From NCBI RefSeq assembly GCF_001273845.1, contig NZ_JHBW01000063.1:62001-126000 (forward strand): a stretch of 64,000 nucleotides of DNA, given 5' to 3'. Within the stretch, counting starts at the first letter, position 1. Each line of letters starts with the position of its first letter. Shown one piece after another: positions 1 to 7,899 of the stretch. This DNA comes from Leucobacter musarum subsp. musarum. Lineage in GTDB: Bacteria; Actinomycetota; Actinomycetes; Actinomycetales; Microbacteriaceae. The translations under genes were made by a program, and so were the position numbers. The notes under the pieces are model-generated. The model ran no database searches. It had not been told where the DNA came from and was given only the letters and a program-made list of their open reading frames with translations.

Positions 1-381
1 TTCTTCACCCAGCTGCAGATCATGTCGAAGAACGTCTCGGATGAGACGAAGAACTCGCCGATGTACCGCCAGCAGCGCATCCTGCTGTACATCATCCCGT
101 TCGCGTTCCTGTTCTCGGGCGTCGCATTCCCCCTCGCACTCAACGTGTACTGGTTCACCTCAAACCTGTGGACGATGGCGCAGCAGTTCATCGTCATCCG
201 CAACATGCCGACTCCCGGCAGCGATGCGTGGCGTGAGCGTCAGGCGCGACTGAAGGCCAAGGGAAAGCTCACCGACGACGAGAAGCGCGCCCAGGCGCGC
301 GGCGAAGAGATCATCGCTCCCCCAGAGGGCCAGCGTCAGCAGCCCCTGAGCTCCAAGCGTGCGAAGAAGAAGGGCAAGTAG
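1..381 (+). CDS. yidC: YidC/Oxa1 membrane protein insertase, C-terminal part
   Basis: This is the C-terminal part of the membrane insertase that places proteins into the cytoplasmic membrane with or without SecYEG. The reading frame is open from base 1, so the start lies outside the window. Visible are the final hydrophobic segments (IIPFAFLFSGVAFPLALNVYW and the stretch that follows it), then a long basic tail ending in SSKRAKKKGK that is typical of Gram-positive YidC and can bind ribosomes. The family usually has about 300-400 residues, and about 126 are in the window. The stop lies one base before the khpB start, so the genes are co-transcribed. Placement upstream of khpB and rsmG is the standard arrangement near oriC. 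Confidence 0.93.
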   Translation, partial: FFTQLQIMSKNVSDETKNSPMYRQQRILLYIIPFAFLFSGVAFPLALNVYWFTSNLWTMAQQFIVIRNMPTPGSDAWRERQARLKAKGKLTDDEKRAQARGEEIIAPPEGQRQQPLSSKRAKKKGK

Positions 382-382
382 C

Positions 383-886
383 GTGACCGCTGAAACGACG
401 ACTCCTGAGACGGAGACCCAAGAGCTGAGCCTGGCCGATCTCGAGTCAGACGGCGACCTTGCCGCCGACTACATCGAGGGACTGCTCGATATCGCTGACC
501 TTGACGGCGATATCGACATCGACGTCGCCAATGGTCGTGCCTACGTTTCGGTGACGGGCGGCGGCGCGGATCTCGATCGGATCGCCGGCCCGGATGCGGT
601 TCAGGCGCTGCAGGACCTGACGCGACTCGCCGTGCAGGCCAAGACCGGCCGATTCTCTCGGCTCATCGTCGATGTCGGTGGATCGCGCGACGCCCGAGCC
701 ATCGAGCTCAAGCGCATGGTCGATGGCGCAGTCGCTCAGATCGTTGCCGGGCGCAGCACTGTTGAACTTGAACCCATGTCATCGTACGAGCGGAAGCTCG
801 TGCACGACGAGGTCGCATCACGCGGCTACCACTCCGAGTCGCGCGGTGAAGGCCGCGATCGCCGACTCGTGATCAGCGCCGCCTGA
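383..886 (+). CDS. khpB: KhpB/Jag R3H-domain RNA-binding protein
   Basis: 167-residue RNA-binding protein of the Jag/KhpB family, which works with KhpA and is linked to cell elongation and division. The order is an acidic N-terminus (about residues 1-40), a KH-like segment (about 35-95) and a C-terminal R3H domain (about 100-165) with the region SSYERKLVHDEVASRGYHSES, where the R...H spacing of R3H is visible. The GTG at 383 is chosen because it directly follows the yidC stop; an in-frame start further upstream would overlap yidC. The usual partner genes yidC and rsmG flank it. It is shorter than Firmicutes Jag because the N-terminal Jag_N domain is missing, as is usual in actinobacteria. Confidence 0.88.
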   Translation: MTAETTTPETETQELSLADLESDGDLAADYIEGLLDIADLDGDIDIDVANGRAYVSVTGGGADLDRIAGPDAVQALQDLTRLAVQAKTGRFSRLIVDVGGSRDARAIELKRMVDGAVAQIVAGRSTVELEPMSSYERKLVHDEVASRGYHSESRGEGRDRRLVISAA

Positions 887-896
887 ATTCGCACTC

Positions 897-910
897 GTTT
901 CACGTGAAAC
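897..910. promoter_or_regulatory. parS centromere site
   Basis: The 14-base perfect palindrome GTTTCACGTGAAAC is the core of the bacterial parS consensus TGTTTCACGTGAAACA. It lies in the khpB-rsmG gap, 0.65 kb upstream of parA and 1.6 kb upstream of parB, where ParB is expected to load. Both outermost bases of the 16-mer differ from the consensus. Confidence 0.9.
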
Positions 911-925
911 TCCGGGAGGAGCCCC

Positions 926-1573
926 ATGTCCGATGACGTCGTCATCGAGCAGGAACCCGCGGCTGCAGCAGAGATTGCCGGAGACCGCATCGAGTTGCTG
1001 CGAGCCTTTGCTGCAGGTCTCGGTGGGCGAGGTGAAGAGTTGGGCCTCATCGGCCCGCTTGAAGCCCCTCGCCTGTGGACGCGTCATCTGCTCAACAGTG
1101 CCGTGCTCGCACCGCTCGTCCGCGCTGGCGCGCAGGTCGCCGACATCGGCACCGGGGGCGGCATGCCCGGACTGGTACTGGCCATCGTGCGGCCCGATGC
1201 ACACTTCATCTTCATCGAACCCATGGAGCGTCGCTGTGCCTGGCTGCAGGAACAGATCGACGCTCTCGGCCTGACGAATGCCGAAGTGCGCCGGGGGCGT
1301 GCCGAGGAGTACCACGATGCGTTCGAGGTCGACCAGATCACGGCGCGCGCGGTGACTGCGCTCCGCAAGCTGGTGCCGTTGACCGCTCCCCTGCTCGTCG
1401 ACGGTGGGGAGATGCTGTTCCTGAAGGGGGCATCTGTCGAGGCCGAGATCGAGACCGCGGAGAAAGCGCTCCGCAAGTATCGGGTGCGCGACGTCACGGT
1501 TGAAGAGCTCGGCGCGGGATTGCTGGCTGAAACGACACGAGTCTTTCGGGCTAAAATCGTGAGACATGGCTGA
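926..1573 (+). CDS. rsmG: 16S rRNA (guanine-N7)-methyltransferase RsmG
   Basis: Class I SAM-dependent methyltransferase that methylates N7 of G527 (E. coli numbering) in 16S rRNA; loss typically gives low-level streptomycin resistance. It has 215 residues, normal for the family. The motif VADIGTGGGMPGLVLAI near residue 73 is the glycine-rich SAM loop, preceded by RHLLNS, a GidB family signature; the FIEPME segment is the next SAM-contact strand. The ATG is preceded by a GGAGGAG ribosome binding site. The last 8 bases overlap parA, so the two are translationally coupled. This is the standard oriC-proximal context. Confidence 0.95.
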   Translation: MSDDVVIEQEPAAAAEIAGDRIELLRAFAAGLGGRGEELGLIGPLEAPRLWTRHLLNSAVLAPLVRAGAQVADIGTGGGMPGLVLAIVRPDAHFIFIEPMERRCAWLQEQIDALGLTNAEVRRGRAEEYHDAFEVDQITARAVTALRKLVPLTAPLLVDGGEMLFLKGASVEAEIETAEKALRKYRVRDVTVEELGAGLLAETTRVFRAKIVRHG

Positions 1574-2483
1574 AGCGGAGAAATCGCTCGTCGGCGACCA
1601 CCTCGTCGACAAGATTCGGCGACGGCGCAAACTCGCGGAGACCGTGTCGCCGCTTCCTGATGCGACGCGGATCATCACCGTATCGAACCAGAAGGGTGGC
1701 GTCGGCAAGACGACGACGACCGTCAATCTCGCTTCGGCACTCGCACGACGCGGCGCCAATGTGCTCGTGATCGATATGGACCCGCAGGGCAATGCATCCA
1801 CAGCCCTCGGAGTGCCGCATCGGCCAGAAGTTACGAGCATCTATGACGTGCTGCTCGGCGATGACGATATTCCCGATGCGCTGCAACCGACAACGGACCA
1901 CGAGAATTTGTGGTGCGTTCCGTCCACGATCAACCTTGCGGGTGCCGAGATCGAACTCGTCTCGTTGGTTGCACGTGAACAGCGACTGCGCACGGCACTG
2001 CAGAACTTCCTTGAAACCTCGGAGCGCACGTACCACTACGTCTTCATCGATTGCCCGCCGTCACTGGGGCTGCTGACCGTGAACGCATTCGTCGCCGCAG
2101 ACGAAGTTCTGATTCCCATTCAGACCGAGTACTACGCGCTCGAGGGCCTGAGTCAGTTGCTCGGCAACATCCAGCTGATTCAGAAGCACCTGAATCCCGG
2201 GCTGCGCATCTCGACGATTCTGCTCACGATGTACGACGCCCGCACGAATCTCGCTCAGGAGGTGGCCGGGGAAGTACGTGCGCACTTCCCCGAGCAGGTG
2301 CTCGGAGCGATCATCCCGAGATCCGTGAGGATCTCGGAGGCTCCGAGCTACGGTCAGACGGTGCACGCGTATGATGCGGCATCGATTGGAGCACTTGCAT
2401 ACCTCGAAGCGGCTGCCGAGATGGCGGATCGCGGAGCAGGCGCGCCGGTGGCGGCCGGCACTCACGAAGACGGAAAGGCGTAA
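1566..2483 (+). CDS. parA: Chromosome partitioning ATPase ParA (Soj)
   Basis: Walker-type ATPase of 305 residues that acts with ParB-parS to segregate the origin region. The deviant Walker A motif KGGVGKTTTTVNLA is near residues 43-56, Walker A' VIDMDPQGNAS is near 68-78, and Walker B-like FIDCPPSLGLLT is near 160. The N-terminal extension of about 35 residues before the ATPase fold is common in actinobacteria. The start overlaps the rsmG stop. parB follows after 4 bp, forming a classic parAB operon. Confidence 0.96.
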   Translation: MAEAEKSLVGDHLVDKIRRRRKLAETVSPLPDATRIITVSNQKGGVGKTTTTVNLASALARRGANVLVIDMDPQGNASTALGVPHRPEVTSIYDVLLGDDDIPDALQPTTDHENLWCVPSTINLAGAEIELVSLVAREQRLRTALQNFLETSERTYHYVFIDCPPSLGLLTVNAFVAADEVLIPIQTEYYALEGLSQLLGNIQLIQKHLNPGLRISTILLTMYDARTNLAQEVAGEVRAHFPEQVLGAIIPRSVRISEAPSYGQTVHAYDAASIGALAYLEAAAEMADRGAGAPVAAGTHEDGKA

Positions 2484-2487
2484 CGGA

Positions 2488-3498
2488 ATGGCGACGAAGA
2501 AACGAGGCGGCCTCGGGCGCGGTATCGGTGCGCTCATTCCGCAGTCGCCGTCGACGGGCGAGCGCCCGGTTGACGTCTTCTTCCCGGCGAGTTCGACGCC
2601 GGTCGACGCCGAGAACACGGCTGCGGCTGGCACACCTCAGGACGTCGCACCGAATGCCGCTGACGAACAGCTGCAAGAGGTGCCCGGCGCCCGCCTGACT
2701 CGACTCGATGTCAGCGACATCGTGCCCAATCACGTGCAGCCGCGTACCGAGTTCGACGAGCAGGCGCTCGATGAGCTTACGCACAGCATCCGCGAGTTCG
2801 GGGTGTTTCAGCCGATCGTCGTGCGTGCCATTGAGCCGGTGCCCGAGCAGGGGCCGCGATATGAACTCATCATGGGTGAGCGTCGACTCCGTGCGTCGAA
2901 GCGCGCTGAACTCGAGACGATTCCCGCGATCGTGCGGAGCACAGCCGATGAGCACATGCTCCGAGATGCGCTGCTCGAGAACCTGCATCGTGCACAGCTG
3001 AACCCGCTCGAAGAAGCATCGGCGTACCAGCAGTTGCTCGCTGACTTCGGGATCACCCAGGAGCAGCTCGCCGAGCGCATCGGACGGTCACGACCGCAGA
3101 TTTCCAACACCATTCGCCTGCTGCGTCTCCCCGAGACGGTGCAAGCGCGGGTTGCTGCCGGAGTGCTGTCAGCGGGCCATGCTCGAGCGATCCTGTCACT
3201 CGATGGCGACATTGATGCCATGCAGCGTCTCGCCGACAAGGTGGTGAACGAGGGCCTGTCTGTGCGCGCCGCGGAGTCTGCCGCAGCTGATGAGCCGAAG
3301 CGCCGCGGGCCGAAGGCTCGGGCCGGCGGCGTGCAGGCGCAGCTGGGTGAGATCGCTGATCGTCTCGGTGACCGTTTCAATACGCGAGTCGCGGTGAAGC
3401 TCGGTGCGAAGAAGGGGCAGATCGTCATCGACTTCGCCACCATCGCTGATCTGAAGCGCATCCTTTCCGATCTCGGCGACCCGGGGTTCGGCGCATAA
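2488..3498 (+). CDS. parB: Chromosome partitioning protein ParB (Spo0J)
   Basis: CTP-binding clamp protein that loads at parS and spreads along DNA. It has 336 residues with the N-terminal motif KRGGLGRGIGALIP (ParA-stimulating peptide), the CTP-binding box GERRLRAS, the ENLHRAQLNPLEEA motif, a helix-turn-helix around ITQEQLAERIGRSRPQISN that reads parS, and a C-terminal dimerisation domain ending in FATIADLKRILSDLG. The ATG at 2488 begins MATKKRGGLGRG, which matches family N-termini; an in-frame start further upstream would overlap parA heavily. The parS sites at 897-910 and possibly 11962-11977 are its likely targets. Confidence 0.96.
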   Translation: MATKKRGGLGRGIGALIPQSPSTGERPVDVFFPASSTPVDAENTAAAGTPQDVAPNAADEQLQEVPGARLTRLDVSDIVPNHVQPRTEFDEQALDELTHSIREFGVFQPIVVRAIEPVPEQGPRYELIMGERRLRASKRAELETIPAIVRSTADEHMLRDALLENLHRAQLNPLEEASAYQQLLADFGITQEQLAERIGRSRPQISNTIRLLRLPETVQARVAAGVLSAGHARAILSLDGDIDAMQRLADKVVNEGLSVRAAESAAADEPKRRGPKARAGGVQAQLGEIADRLGDRFNTRVAVKLGAKKGQIVIDFATIADLKRILSDLGDPGFGA

Positions 3499-3550
3499 CG
3501 TTCACGAGGTTGCAGCTTCGCACAGCCTCCGGGTGTGTTTGACTGTCGTC

Positions 3551-4009
3551 GTGAGCGAAGATTCCCGAATCGTCACGGCTGAGCGAGTCGTCTCCGCCGA
3601 TGCCGCTGCACTGTTTGAACTGATCGCCGACCCGTCGCGGCAACCCGAGTGGGATGGCAACGACAACCTCAGCGAGGCCGCAGACGGGCAGCGGGTGCAC
3701 GGCATCGGCGACGTATTCGTGATGCACAACACTGGCGGTCACGTGCGCGCGAATCATGTGGTCGAGTTCATCGAGGGCCGCCTGATCGCGTGGAAGCCGA
3801 GCCCGGTGGGCGAAGTGCAACCCGGGCATCTGTGGCGATGGGAACTCGAACCGGTCGGCGATGGCACGACGCTGGTGCGACACACCTACGACTGGAGCGG
3901 GCTCACCGACGAAAGTCGATTCGAGCGTGCGCGATCCTTCACCGCAGATGCGCTCCGTGCCTCGGTAGATCGCCTGGCTAAGCTCGCAGAGACGAACGTG
4001 CATCACTGA
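3551..4009 (+). CDS. SRPBCC (START-like) family protein
   Basis: Small protein of about 152 residues with the helix-grip fold of polyketide cyclases and START proteins. VTAERVVSADAAALFELIADPSRQPEWDGN is the characteristic first strand, helix and W-containing turn, and the C-terminal helix begins near RFERARSFTADALR. These proteins bind hydrophobic ligands, but the ligand cannot be read from sequence. The GTG at 3551 is preferred; an in-frame GTG at 3533 would add six residues, and neither has a clear ribosome binding site. It is a stand-alone gene after parB and converges on trxA across a strong terminator. Confidence 0.75.
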   Translation: MSEDSRIVTAERVVSADAAALFELIADPSRQPEWDGNDNLSEAADGQRVHGIGDVFVMHNTGGHVRANHVVEFIEGRLIAWKPSPVGEVQPGHLWRWELEPVGDGTTLVRHTYDWSGLTDESRFERARSFTADALRASVDRLAKLAETNVHH

Positions 4010-4033
4010 GCTGCTCTGAGCGCAGCACCTGCA

Positions 4034-4083
4034 GTAACGGCTGTGGCCGGGAACCCGATCGGAATCCCGGCCACAGCCGTTAC
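4034..4083. terminator. Bidirectional intrinsic terminator
   Basis: A perfect 19-bp inverted repeat (GTAACGGCTGTGGCCGGGA at 4034-4052, complement at 4065-4083) with a 12-nt loop lies between the convergent SRPBCC gene and trxA. Its symmetry and position indicate termination from both sides. There is no long T-run, which is normal in high-GC actinobacteria. Confidence 0.85.
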
Positions 4084-4098
4084 ACAGCGCGAGTGCGC

Positions 4099-4422
4099 TC
4101 AAATGATGCCGTTGAGGTGCTCCTCGATCATGGGCTTCGGCATGGCGCCGATGATCTCGCGCACCTCTTCGCCGCCCTTGAAGACCTTCATGGCAGGAAT
4201 CGAGGTGATGCGGAACTGAGCCGCGAGGTTGGGGTTCTCATCGACATTGAGCTTCGCGATGATGATCTTGCCCTCTTGCTCGGCGGCGATCTGGTCGAGC
4301 ACCGGTGCGACAGCGCGGCACGGGCCGCACCACTCGGCCCAGAAGTCGACGAGCACGGGCACGTCGCTCTGGAGCACGGCCTGCTCGAAATTCTGCTCGT
4401 CTACGGTGATTGCGTTGGACAC
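4099..4422 (-). CDS. trxA: Thioredoxin TrxA
   Basis: Cytosolic thiol-disulfide reductant of 107 residues, the normal thioredoxin size. The active site WCGPC is at residues 31-35, and the cis-proline is in SIPAMKVF. No signal peptide is present. It lies 27 bp downstream of trxB on the same strand, so it is probably transcribed from the SigH/SigR-type promoter upstream of trxB. It is reduced by TrxB with NADPH. Confidence 0.97.
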   Translation of the reverse strand: MSNAITVDEQNFEQAVLQSDVPVLVDFWAEWCGPCRAVAPVLDQIAAEQEGKIIIAKLNVDENPNLAAQFRITSIPAMKVFKGGEEVREIIGAMPKPMIEEHLNGII

Positions 4423-4449
4423 GATAACTCCTTCTGACAGTTCTGCTGG

Positions 4450-5403
4450 TTAGACGGCGGCGAGAGCGGTGTGCTCGGCCTGCTCGCGTGCGGCGAGGTA
4501 GTGCTCCGCATCGAGCGCGGCGACCGTTCCGGATGCCGCGGCGGTGATGGCTTGGCGGTACGACGGGTCGATGACGTCGCCCGCGGCGAAGACACCGGGC
4601 GACGAGGTGCGTGAGGTGCGCCCCTCGACCGCGATGGTGCCGTCTTCCGTGAGATCGAGCTTGCCGTGCACGAGGTGCGTGCGGGGGTCGTTGCCGATCG
4701 CGATGAACAAGCCTTCGAGCGCGAGTTCGCTCTCGGTGCCGTCGACGGTGTCGCGCAGGGTGACGCCGCTGAGCTGCTCGTCTCCGTGAATCGCGGCGAC
4801 CTCGGAGTTCCACACGAACTCGATCTTTTCGTTGTCGAATGCGCGCTGCTGCATGATCTTCGACGCCTTGAGCTCTTCGCGGCGGTGGATCACGTAGACC
4901 TTGTCGGCGAAGCGAGTGAGGAACGTGGCTTCTTCCATCGCGGAGTCGCCGCCGCCCACGACCGCGATCGTCTTCTCGCGGAAGAAGAATCCGTCGCAGG
5001 TCGCGCACCACGAGACGCCGTGACCGGAGAGGCGATCCTCATCGGAAATGCCGAGCTTGCGGTACGCCGAACCGGTCGCATAGATCACGGTGTGGGCTTC
5101 GTGAACGGAGCCGTCGCCGGCGGTGACGCGCTTGATCTCGCCGCTGAAGTCGACCTCGGTGATGTCGTCATAGACGACCTCGGTGCCAAATTTCTCCGCC
5201 TGCTCCTGCATCTTCTGCATGAGGTCGGGGCCCTGCACACCCTCCGGGAAGCCGGGGAAGTTCTCGACCTCGGTGGTGTTCATCAGCTCGCCGCCGATGC
5301 CGACGGAGCTTGCGAAGAGCACGGGCTGCAGGCCGGCGCGCGCAGCGTAGATTGCGGCGGTGAACCCGGCGGGGCCGGATCCGATGATGATGATCTGGTG
5401 CAT
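4450..5403 (-). CDS. trxB: Thioredoxin-disulfide reductase TrxB
   Basis: FAD and NADPH enzyme that reduces thioredoxin. It has 317 residues. The FAD-binding GSGPAGFTAA is near residues 8-17, the redox pair CATC is at 133-136, the NADPH-binding GGGDSA lies near 158, and the C-terminal FAD motif is FAAGDVIDPSYRQ. The start ATG is preceded by AAGGAG; starts further upstream are in frame but would overlap the promoter. trxB-trxA is a conserved pair near the parAB locus. A GGAAT-N18-GTT element upstream predicts induction by thiol-oxidative stress. Confidence 0.97.
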   Translation of the reverse strand: MHQIIIIGSGPAGFTAAIYAARAGLQPVLFASSVGIGGELMNTTEVENFPGFPEGVQGPDLMQKMQEQAEKFGTEVVYDDITEVDFSGEIKRVTAGDGSVHEAHTVIYATGSAYRKLGISDEDRLSGHGVSWCATCDGFFFREKTIAVVGGGDSAMEEATFLTRFADKVYVIHRREELKASKIMQQRAFDNEKIEFVWNSEVAAIHGDEQLSGVTLRDTVDGTESELALEGLFIAIGNDPRTHLVHGKLDLTEDGTIAVEGRTSRTSSPGVFAAGDVIDPSYRQAITAAASGTVAALDAEHYLAAREQAEHTALAAV

Positions 5404-5458
5404 GAGGCTCCTTGCACACCGGTGACGGAATTCGCGGCCTGGGCCGCTCGGTGGGTAC

Positions 5459-5484
5459 AACCCATACTAGGCGCGCGGTATTCC
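5459..5484 (-). promoter_or_regulatory. SigH/SigR-type promoter of trxBA
   Basis: On the minus strand GGAAT (5484-5480) is followed by exactly 18 bases and then GTT (5461-5459). This is the consensus of the redox ECF sigma factor (SigR in Streptomyces, SigH in Mycobacterium), which classically controls trxBA. The inferred transcript would start near 5452, about 50 nt before the trxB ATG. Confidence 0.8.
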
Positions 5485-5503
5485 TGCCGCTTCGGGGGTG
5501 CGC

Positions 5504-7846
5504 TCAGGCGTCACCGGTGGGCGCGGCTGCGGGATCGCCGTGCCGGTCGCGGCGTGCGCGTCGACGGCGGATGCTGCGCCAGATGCCGAATCCGAGCAGG
5601 GCTGCGGCGAGGATGCCCAGCACCCAGAACGCGATGGTCTCGACACTGCTGCGAATGGTGATCGAGAGCGTTCCGGTGAAGACGGTGTGGGTGCCGTCGA
5701 CCGTCGAGATGCCGACGACCAAACCTGATTCGCCCGAGGAGACGCGACTGCGCACGGGCACGAGTACCCGTTCATTGGACTCGGCCGAGACGAGGACGTC
5801 GGCAAAGCGTCGCTCGCCCACGGAGAGGGCCGCCGATGCCGGATCGACCTGCACGGTGACAACTGCATCGAACGGGAGTGCGTTCTTGATCTGCACAGGA
5901 ACCCGCGTGGAGCTGCCCACGAGCTGAATGTGCTCCGTGCTGATGGCCTGCACGCCGTCGAGCAGTTCGGCATCGCGTGCGCGGAACGCGGCGGCCACAT
6001 CGGCGAAGTCGACGTCGGTGTCGGCATACCGGGTGGCGAAGAGTTCGAGGAGTCGGGTGCGCTGGTATCCAGACAGATACTCGGGGTGCACGAGCACGGC
6101 GCCGACCTCTGCGACGGAGGCCTCTCGGTTGGCGGCGGCGCGCAGCAGTTCGAGGCGGTCTTCAGACGGGCCTGATTCGGCGAGGCGTGCGCTGCCGACG
6201 GGCTGATCTGCCACGGCGGTCGGTGTCGCCCAAGTGAAGCGGTCGAGCGCATCGAGCAGGGTCGCAGGGTCCGCGGCATCGCCGACGGCACCGCGGTCGA
6301 GACCGATGACCACGCCGGTGGAACCGGACTGCGCCTCGATGACCAGCCGTGCGGCGAGGTCGGTGAGCCCGGCAGAGCGCTCGGTCTCTGAGGTACCCGC
6401 GAGTGCTCGGCGCGCAGCCGAGTCGAGGCCGGCGTCGGTGACGGTTGCTTCCGCGTCGCCGAGTGCGGCACGGGGACCACCGGTGCGGGTGACGGCGTCC
6501 GAGCTCAACACGAGCTGGTCAATTCCACTGCTTTCGAGCAGCTCAAGCGTTTCAGCATTGGCGCGTCCCCCGGCGGGCCACGCGGTTGCTGCGGTTTCTG
6601 CGGGCCACTCCAGCAGTTCGGTGAGTTCCGGGAGCGCGACGTCGGGCTCGTCGGCATCGACCGGCGAATTCTCGTCGTCCGCGTTCGCGTTCTCCTCCTC
6701 GCCTGCATCCGGTGTGGGAGTCGGTGACGGTGACGGGGTGCTGCTCGGCGAGGGCGTACTCGTGTCGCTGTCGCTGCCCGACGCATCTGACGATTGACCG
6801 GAGGAGTCGCCGGAGATGTCGGTGCTCACGTCCGGGAAGGTGCCGAATCGCGATACGAAGTCGAGACTGGTGGGTTCAAGCAGCGAGGTGAACCCGAGGG
6901 CCGCCTGAGCGGCGGGGTCGGCATCGGCGAACTGCAGCAGGAGCGATGGCAGCGCGGTCGACTCGAGGCGACCCAGCAGCAGCTGCGCACTGCGCGGTGC
7001 ATCGTCTCCGTACGCGCGAATCCCCGCGATGATGCGGGGATCAATCGCGATCGTGGCGCGGTGCGAACGCGCCGCAGTGAGCAGACGGTCCCAGTTGCGC
7101 GAGAGCTCGTCGAGCTGCTGCCGGGTGGGCAGGGTGCGGATGTCGGAGGGCAGGACGAATGGCACGATGAGGCTCGTGGGCACGGTGCCCTCGCCGGCCC
7201 CGCGCCAGACGAGCGGGGTGGTCGCGATGAGATCGCTCAGTGATGCGAGTTCGTCGTCGTCGAACTCCGCAGGACCCGATGCCGGAGCCTCGGCGAACGC
7301 CAGTGTGCCCTGTACGCGATAGACGCCGGCGTCCGACGACGCGGTGAGCGGCAGCTCGGAGCGCGGCACCGCGATCGTCGTGGTCTGTTCTTCCCCCGCA
7401 CCCGTCGTGCCGATCTCCGCCGTGCCGATGGCCATGGCGACGCCGGGCGATTCGTCGTCACGTTCGCTGAGCGCATCGAGGTCGTCGAGGGGCCGGGACC
7501 CGATGACGAGCGACAGTTGCCCAGCGGGCAGGTCGACGTCACCGGTATTGCGCACGAGCACACTGAACTGCACGTCGTTCGTGCCGGGCTCGAGCACGGT
7601 GTCTTGCGGCGCGATGACGAGATCGGCACTCGGCGTCGCAGCGTCTGAAGCCTCGGAACCGGCCTGCTGCTCGGTCTGCCGTTCGGCCGGTTGCGCAGCC
7701 GCTTCGGGCGATCCGACACGAACCCCAACCGCAGCAGCGGACGCCGCCGTCACCGGAACGGCTCCGAGAACTCCGCCGAGCGCGACTGCGGCGGCGAGTG
7801 CCCAGGCGCCGGCGACGCGACGGGAAACTCGGGGCAGAGAAGGCAT
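5504..7846 (-). CDS. Large secreted, C-terminally anchored DUF6049-like protein
   Basis: 780-residue cell-envelope protein of unknown function, matching by layout the actinobacterial DUF6049 family found beside cca and murJ. It has an N-terminal signal peptide (basic MPSLPRVSRRV, hydrophobic core, cleavage near TAASAAA), a long extracellular region with an internal acidic Ser/Thr/Pro-rich low-complexity linker (around residues 345-410), and one C-terminal transmembrane helix near VETIAFWVLGILAAALLGFGI followed by a basic cytosolic tail. The start is supported by a TACACT box 7 nt upstream, which fits a leaderless mRNA. It is divergent from cca. murJ, often the next gene downstream, is not present here. 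Confidence 0.75.
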   Translation of the reverse strand: MPSLPRVSRRVAGAWALAAAVALGGVLGAVPVTAASAAAVGVRVGSPEAAAQPAERQTEQQAGSEASDAATPSADLVIAPQDTVLEPGTNDVQFSVLVRNTGDVDLPAGQLSLVIGSRPLDDLDALSERDDESPGVAMAIGTAEIGTTGAGEEQTTTIAVPRSELPLTASSDAGVYRVQGTLAFAEAPASGPAEFDDDELASLSDLIATTPLVWRGAGEGTVPTSLIVPFVLPSDIRTLPTRQQLDELSRNWDRLLTAARSHRATIAIDPRIIAGIRAYGDDAPRSAQLLLGRLESTALPSLLLQFADADPAAQAALGFTSLLEPTSLDFVSRFGTFPDVSTDISGDSSGQSSDASGSDSDTSTPSPSSTPSPSPTPTPDAGEEENANADDENSPVDADEPDVALPELTELLEWPAETAATAWPAGGRANAETLELLESSGIDQLVLSSDAVTRTGGPRAALGDAEATVTDAGLDSAARRALAGTSETERSAGLTDLAARLVIEAQSGSTGVVIGLDRGAVGDAADPATLLDALDRFTWATPTAVADQPVGSARLAESGPSEDRLELLRAAANREASVAEVGAVLVHPEYLSGYQRTRLLELFATRYADTDVDFADVAAAFRARDAELLDGVQAISTEHIQLVGSSTRVPVQIKNALPFDAVVTVQVDPASAALSVGERRFADVLVSAESNERVLVPVRSRVSSGESGLVVGISTVDGTHTVFTGTLSITIRSSVETIAFWVLGILAAALLGFGIWRSIRRRRARRDRHGDPAAAPTGDA

Positions 7847-7853
7847 AGCGCCA

Positions 7854-7859
7854 AGTGTA
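7854..7859 (-). promoter_or_regulatory. -10 box for a leaderless transcript (DUF6049 gene)
   Basis: Minus-strand TACACT ends 7 nt before the ATG at 7846, with no ribosome binding site between. This spacing places the transcription start at or next to the A of the ATG. Confidence 0.55.
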
Positions 7860-7887
7860 GGGAACGGGGTCGTGGAGCGGACCCAGG

Positions 7888-7893
7888 TACCCT
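7888..7893 (+). promoter_or_regulatory. -10 box for a leaderless transcript (cca)
   Basis: TACCCT ends 6 nt before the cca ATG at 7900, so the transcript probably begins at the start codon. It forms a back-to-back pair with the box at 7854-7859. Confidence 0.5.
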
Positions 7894-7899
7894 GGTGAG

